Shown one piece after another: positions 60,146 through 64,000 of a DNA stretch of 64,000 bases. The notes beneath the pieces are model-generated. The model saw only the letters and a list, made by a program, of their open reading frames with translations. It was not told the origin of the DNA and searched no databases. Position 1 is the stretch's first letter, and each line of letters opens with the position of its first letter. The translations under genes were made by a program, and so were the position numbers. Origin of the DNA: Pseudomonas poae (lineage in GTDB: Bacteria > Pseudomonadota > Gammaproteobacteria > Pseudomonadales > Pseudomonadaceae); NCBI GenBank assembly GCA_004000515.1, contig CP034537.1:3362001-3426000 (forward strand), given 5' to 3'.

Positions 60146-61065
60146 ATGACCACCCCCAAGGCCCTGTTGATCCTTCACGGCAAACAAGCCCTCAACGAGG
60201 ACGTGCGCGCTGCCGTGCAGGCCAGGCGCGACCTGGGCTGGGAGCTGGCCGTGCGGGTGACGTGGAGGGCGGCGATGCCCAGCGGCTGGTCAACGAAGCC
60301 CTCGATGACGGCTATACCCACCTGATTGCCGGCGGCGGCGACGGTACCTTGCGCGATGTGGCCGAAGCCATGGCCCTGGCCAAGACTGACGCCAGCCTGG
60401 TGCTGATGCCCCTGGGCACTGCCAACGACTTCGCGCGTGCGGCAGGGGTTCCATTGGAACCGGACGCGGCTCTCGCGCTGCTGGATGTGCCGGCCAGGGC
60501 AATCGACCTGGGCCAGGCCGGTGGGCAGATCTTCCTCAATATGGCCACCGGCGGCTTTGGTAGCCAGGTCACGGCCAATACCTCCGAAGACTTGAAGAAA
60601 GTCCTCGGCGGTGCTGCCTACCTGTTCACCGGCTTGACGCGCTTCAGCGAGTTGAAGGCTGCCTATGGCGAGCTGGAAGGCCCGGGGTTTCACTGGAAGG
60701 GCGATCTGCTCGCGCTCGGCATCGGCAACGGGCGCCAGGCGGGTGGCGGGCACGTGTTGTGCCCCGGCGCATTGGCGGACGATGGGCTGCTGGACATCAG
60801 CATCCTGCCGGCGCCTCAGGAAGTGGTGGGCACGCTGCTCACGCTGATGAGCGACGGTTGGGGGCTGGACAATATGTTTGTGCGTGCACGCTTGCCGTGG
60901 GTGGAGATCAAGGTTGCCGAAGGGTTGTACATCAACCTCGACGGCGAGCCTCTGAAGGGCGACGACCTGCGCTTCACCGCCTTGCCCAAGGCGCTGCGGG
61001 TGCACTTGCCGGTGGGTTCGCCGCTAGTCGTCCAGGCTGATGATTTGCTCGCGCACGGCGAATAG
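60146..61065 (+). CDS. yegS: YegS/DgkA-type lipid kinase (frameshifted in this sequence)
   Basis: The reconstructed protein of about 306 residues belongs to the diacylglycerol kinase catalytic family: IAGGGDGTLRDVAEA (phosphate-binding GGGDGT), LVLMPLGTANDFARA, and the late LYINLDGEPL. YegS phosphorylates phosphatidylglycerol-like lipids in vitro. A missing G at 60264-60265 disrupts the region before the GGGDGT loop; adding it gives RVTWEGGDAQRLVNEAL. AGGAGAA precedes ATG 60146. Its 3' end overlaps the opposing response regulator gene by 42 bases. Confidence 0.88.
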
Positions 61066-61683
61066 CACCAGGCCCGCCACGTCGAAAATCTGCAGGCGCT
61101 TCATGATCTGCGAGCGGTGGGCTTCCACCGTCTTGATGCTCAGGCCCAGGCCATGGGCAATTTCGCGGGTGGATTTACCACGCACGATCAACCGCAAAAT
61201 CTCCAATTGCCGCGCCGTGAGGTTATGGCTGTGGCCAGCGGGCGTGGTCGGTCCCTGGCTGCGCACCAGCGCCTGGTTGATCACGGTGTGGGCGATTGCC
61301 GGGCTCAGGTAGCGCTCGTTGTTGCGCAACGCCAGCAGCGCGTGTTCCAGCTCGTTGGCGCTGGTGTCCTTGAGCAGGTAGCCGTGGGCGCCGGACTCCA
61401 GCGCGCACATGATCAACTCGGGGTCGGTGTGCATCGACAAAATCAGCACACGGCTCTTGGGGTAAGCGCGCTTGAGCTGTTGCAAGGCGTCCAGGCCGCC
61501 GGTGTGCTTCATCGACAGGTCCAGCAGGACGATATCGGGTTGCAAGGCACTGAACTGTTCAAGCAGTTGCGCGCCATCGCTGGCTTCGCCGACCACTTGG
61601 TAGCCGGGAATATCCTGGACCAGCGCGCGTACGCCGGCCCTGATCAGGGCGTGGTCATCCACCAGGAGTAATGTGCAGGTCAC
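61024..61683 (-). CDS. NarL/LuxR-type response regulator
   Basis: An intact 219-residue regulator: receiver with acidic pair in LLLVDDHALIRAG and acceptor Asp in IVLLDLSMKH, and a C-terminal LuxR helix-turn-helix (LTARQLEILRLIVRGKSTREIAHGLGLSIKTVEAHR). It is co-directional with, and its start overlaps the end of, the histidine kinase gene upstream, so the two form a two-component pair. The target genes are unknown. Confidence 0.93.
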   Translation of the reverse strand: MTCTLLLVDDHALIRAGVRALVQDIPGYQVVGEASDGAQLLEQFSALQPDIVLLDLSMKHTGGLDALQQLKRAYPKSRVLILSMHTDPELIMCALESGAHGYLLKDTSANELEHALLALRNNERYLSPAIAHTVINQALVRSQGPTTPAGHSHNLTARQLEILRLIVRGKSTREIAHGLGLSIKTVEAHRSQIMKRLQIFDVAGLVLFAVREQIISLDD

Positions 61684-62666
61684 TCGAGAACCTTAGGGGA
61701 ACTGGCCCGTTCGAGGGCGCGGGGCGCCCAGGGAAAAAGTGCGTCGATCCGCGTCCCTTTGCCTGGCTGGCTGCTAACGGACAACGAGCCTCCCAGTTGA
61801 TCAATTCGCTCGGACATCCCCGCCATGCCCCGTTGGCCTTCCAGGCCTGGGTTGATGGCGGGGGAAAAGCCCTGGCCGTCATCGCAGATCGTCAGCGACA
61901 GGCCCTCAGGCAAACGTTGCAGACGTACCAGCAGATTCTGCGCCTGGGCGTGGCGAAGCATGTTGGTCACCGCTTCCTGGGTAATACGAAAGGCTGCCAC
62001 GGCCATTTCTTCGGGGATACCGGTCAGCCGTTGCTGGCACTCCAGGCTCCAGTGCACAGGCGTGTTTTCCAGGGTCTTGAGCAGGTGCGCGCGCAGGCTG
62101 GCCTCCAGGCCCAGGCTGGCCAACTGCCGGGGATTAAGGATGGCGGACACGTCGCGCACCTTGGCCAGGGTTTCACTGAGGGTATTGCACAGGACCGTGC
62201 ACTGGTCTTGCAGGTCTTCGGGCAGGCGGCGCTTGAGCCATTCGCTTTGCAGCTTCGCGGCAGTCAGTAGTTGGCCGATATCGTCATGCAGTTCGCGGCT
62301 GAGGCGGTGGCGTTCGTTTTCCTGCACCTGCAGCAAGCGGTCGGCCAGTTCCTGGGGCTGGAACTTGATGGACTTGCGCGAGTGCCACTGTTGCAGGCCG
62401 ACCACCACCAGTGTTGCCAGGTTAAGGACCACCAGCAGAGGCAAGGCCGCGGAAAAACTGTAGGCCCACAGGCTCAGCAGCAGCGAGCCAAGGCACAGGG
62501 CAAGGATCAAACGACGTGCATTGCTGCGGGACGCGGACCTTGCGATGAGTGTCTTGAGGTTGGCGTACATAGAGGATGGAGCCAATGAAGGTTCGCTGCG
62601 GGAAGTCCGGTCACGGCGGCTGACGGGGCTCTGTTTGGAATGCTCTATCGAATCGGTTTTAAGCAT
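61680..62666 (-). CDS. UhpB/NarX-type sensor histidine kinase
   Basis: A 328-residue kinase with two close membrane helices (LILALCLGSLLLSLWAYSF and LPLLVVLNLATLVVVGL), a HisKA_3 domain with phospho-His in RLSRELHDDIGQLLTA, and HATPase motifs (ICDDGQGFSPAI, GMAGMSERIDQLGG). With almost no periplasmic loop it probably senses a membrane or cytoplasmic signal. Two starts are possible: 62666 or 62570 (MYANLKTL); neither has a clear ribosome site. It carries a 21-bp near-repeat about 170 bases upstream. Confidence 0.9.
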   Translation of the reverse strand: MLKTDSIEHSKQSPVSRRDRTSRSEPSLAPSSMYANLKTLIARSASRSNARRLILALCLGSLLLSLWAYSFSAALPLLVVLNLATLVVVGLQQWHSRKSIKFQPQELADRLLQVQENERHRLSRELHDDIGQLLTAAKLQSEWLKRRLPEDLQDQCTVLCNTLSETLAKVRDVSAILNPRQLASLGLEASLRAHLLKTLENTPVHWSLECQQRLTGIPEEMAVAAFRITQEAVTNMLRHAQAQNLLVRLQRLPEGLSLTICDDGQGFSPAINPGLEGQRGMAGMSERIDQLGGSLSVSSQPGKGTRIDALFPWAPRALERASSPKVLE

Positions 62667-62833
62667 GGTGAAGTTGAGTCACTTCGAGCGGGGCATAGTA
62701 CCACCACTCTAACCGTTGGTCGCCTGGTGGCGTGCCCGGCCGGTTTATTAAACGCGTAAAGACCCTGGGCGGTATTGCCAGAGTTCATCAAAAGGGGAGT
62801 TGTATTGTTTGAATGTGTTTGTATCGTTATTAC

Positions 62834-62854
62834 CATTAATGGCTAATTGATATC
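62834..62854. repeat. 21-bp motif, copy 1
   Basis: CATTAATGGCTA-ATT-GATATC, matching copy 2 at 63667-63687 at 19 of 21 bases. Both copies lie upstream of minus-strand genes. Confidence 0.6.
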
Positions 62855-62938
62855 TTTCCGCGCTTAACTCAAGCCCAGGTGTTAGTTGATTGTGTCGTTT
62901 TCAGGCAATTCATGCTTTGAATACGACCAGATATCCCT

Positions 62939-63391
62939 TCAAGACGAAGCGTGATGCACGCGTTGCTGAGGCTTATAACTGAAATCCTTTTGTGGGATTT
63001 GCAGTGTGACTGTCGCAATCAACGTGGCTTGTTCGCTGTCATCCATACCCAGTTCGCCAGTTCGCGAGTCGATGAGTTCCAATTGCCAGGCCAACAGGGT
63101 GAGGCAGGCGTGCAACGCATCCAGTGCCTGGTCATGCAACTGCATGGGGCTGGCGGCGTTGTCGATCAGGTACTGGATATGTCGGGAAAACTCGCTGATC
63201 GCCTGCAGGGCCAGGGTGTCGGCCTTTTCCGCCAACTTGATCAGGCTGGTTTTCATGCAGTCAATGGCGTCGCTGTCGTCACGAATCAGATGCAGGTGGT
63301 TCAAGCATTCTTCCGACTTGGCCAGCAGCATTTCAGCTTCAAGCAAAAACTCGGGAAGTGTGCTTTGCCATTCATTTGCGCTGTTCATCAT
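62939..63391 (-). CDS. Small helical protein, possible degenerate Hpt domain; function unknown
   Basis: A 150-residue acidic, all-helical protein. The start at 63391 (MMNSANEW) has GTGGAG upstream. The first half (LPEFLLEAEMLLAKSEECLNHLHLIRDDSDAIDCMKTSLIKLAEKADTLALQAISEFSRHIQYLID) resembles the helical hairpin of Hpt or CheA P1 domains, but the motif HxxKG is absent; no residue is an obvious phospho-acceptor. I would not give it a function. Neighbours are the two-component pair and the end gene. Confidence 0.55.
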   Translation of the reverse strand: MMNSANEWQSTLPEFLLEAEMLLAKSEECLNHLHLIRDDSDAIDCMKTSLIKLAEKADTLALQAISEFSRHIQYLIDNAASPMQLHDQALDALHACLTLLAWQLELIDSRTGELGMDDSEQATLIATVTLQIPQKDFSYKPQQRVHHASS

Positions 63392-63666
63392 GCAAGTCTC
63401 CACAACATAAGGTCGGGTGATGAGATGCCGCACCGGGTGAATGGCTTAAAACTAGCGCTGAAATATGACTGGAATCTGTAGGTCCGTTCTGAGATTTCAG
63501 TAGGACGTTTATTGAAATGCGGGCGACTGCAGCGCACGCCCCTCATGAGTGGGGTCAAGTGCACAACTTCAGTTGCCGACAAGTGAACGTCTGGAAGACC
63601 CGTGGGCCGAGGGCTTGGGATGGCAAACAAAAGCCTGACTCCATTCATGCATTGAGAATGGCGTCA

Positions 63667-63687
63667 CATTAATGGCTATTAGATATC
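63667..63687. repeat. 21-bp motif, copy 2
   Basis: CATTAATGGCTA-TTA-GATATC, with two mismatches to copy 1 at 62834-62854. It lies about 276 bases upstream of the small helical protein gene. Confidence 0.6.
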
Positions 63688-63810
63688 GCGAATATCAGGT
63701 TGGGCCCGATTGTGTGTAGGGGAATCCCTTACATAGAGGAACCTTGCGTCGAATTGAATGTCGCGCAACGTTGCCGCAAAGCCATATGAGAAGGCCCGCG
63801 CAGTAAACCA

Positions 63811-63829
63811 TGATGTCAGTGTGACATCA
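63811..63829. promoter_or_regulatory. 19-bp dyad, possible operator
   Basis: TGATGTCA-GTG-TGACATCA, with perfect eight-base arms, 162 bases before the gene that starts at 63992. The binding protein is unknown. Confidence 0.45.
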
Positions 63830-63991
63830 ATGAATTTACGTGGCATTTTACCAGGGTCAAGATCTGGCGCTCGCCGCCGATAAATAGCGTAGGAGCGAGC
63901 TCTCTCGCGAAGAATTCAAAGGCGCCGCGTTGAATCAGAACGGACGCGTTTTCGTCAGTTGCACAACCCCTTAGCGCATCAGGAGCTTTTA

Positions 63992-64000
63992 ATGGCCGGC
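63992..64000 (+). CDS. Start of a gene cut by the window edge
   Basis: ATGGCCGGC at the end of the window is preceded by AGGAG at 63981-63985, a good ribosome site six bases upstream. Only three codons are visible, so identity cannot be given. Confidence 0.5.

Larger units (their letters stand above)
63392..63991. other. 600-base intergenic region, no gene found
   Basis: No convincing coding frame. It holds the second 21-bp motif copy (63667-63687), a 19-bp dyad (63811-63829) and one single REP-like hairpin (AGGAGCGAGCTCTCTCGCGAA at 63891-63911). It is somewhat AT-richer than the genes around it. Confidence 0.6.

Noticed and set aside
1..64000. tRNA, rRNA or insertion sequences
   Set aside because: No tRNA cloverleaf, rRNA stretch or transposase frame was recognised by reading; a tRNAscan-SE and ISfinder search would settle this.

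Overview
The window is a continuous stretch of a fluorescent pseudomonad chromosome, most likely Pseudomonas fluorescens group. The evidence is high GC with Pseudomonas codon use, the flg-fli-fle-flh-che gene order with FleQ/FleSR/FleN, the phhRABC cluster, and REPIN hairpins built on GTGGGAGCTGGCTTGCCTGC.

Layout. 1-10.6 kb is mixed metabolism: a MarR regulator cut by the window edge, a PlpD-type patatin autotransporter (-), a SelW-like CxxC protein, a small glycine-rich membrane protein, an EamA transporter (-) behind an AraC regulator (-), an LpxH-like phosphoesterase, and phenylalanine catabolism phhABC (-) divergent from phhR. 10.9-19.4 kb is flgFGHIJKL. 19.6-20.6 kb is an isolated FabH-like ketosynthase between flgL and fliC. 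20.8-29.4 kb holds fliC-flaG-fliD-fliS-fliT, then fleQ and fleSR. 29.6-35.3 kb is fliEFGHIJ, followed by the HsbA-HsbR-HptB switch. 38.6-45.5 kb is fliK and fliLMNOPQR-flhB. A cold-shock gene separates flhB from flhA-flhF-fleN-fliA (45.9-51.1 kb), which runs into cheYZAB-motCD-parCP-cheW-DUF2802 (51.2-60.0 kb). The right end has a YegS-like lipid kinase, a NarL/UhpB-type two-component pair (-), a small unrecognised acidic protein (-) and the first codons of one more gene.

How it works together. FleQ (enhancer-binding protein, antagonised by FleN) and sigma-54 sit at the top. I found six good -24/-12 elements, upstream of flgF, fleS, fliE, fliK, fliL and flhA. FleSR drives middle genes, and FliA drives fliC from a clear sigma-28 promoter. 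FlhF and FleN set polar position and number. CheA/ParP/ParC position the chemoreceptor array. HsbA/HsbR/HptB couples a phosphorelay to motility. flgBCDE, flgA and flgM are not in the window; the phh cluster sits directly before flgF.

Quality caveat. About 36 single-base indels, nearly all in homopolymers and mostly one-base losses, interrupt about 23 genes that are otherwise full length (phhR, flgJ, fliC, fliD, fleS, fleR, fliF, fliH, fliI, hsbA, hsbR, fliK, fliM, fliO, fliP, flhB, flhF, fliA, cheZ, cheA, parP and others). I read these as uncorrected sequencing errors, not gene decay, and give each gene its reconstructed span. No prophage, IS element, CRISPR array, rRNA or tRNA was seen. I found no convincing new multi-gene system. 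The most interesting unexplained items are the orphan ketosynthase, a ~600 bp inverted-repeat element between hptB and fliK, REPINs next to sigma-54 promoters, repeats in the CheA linker, and a near-identical 21-bp motif upstream of two genes at the right end.
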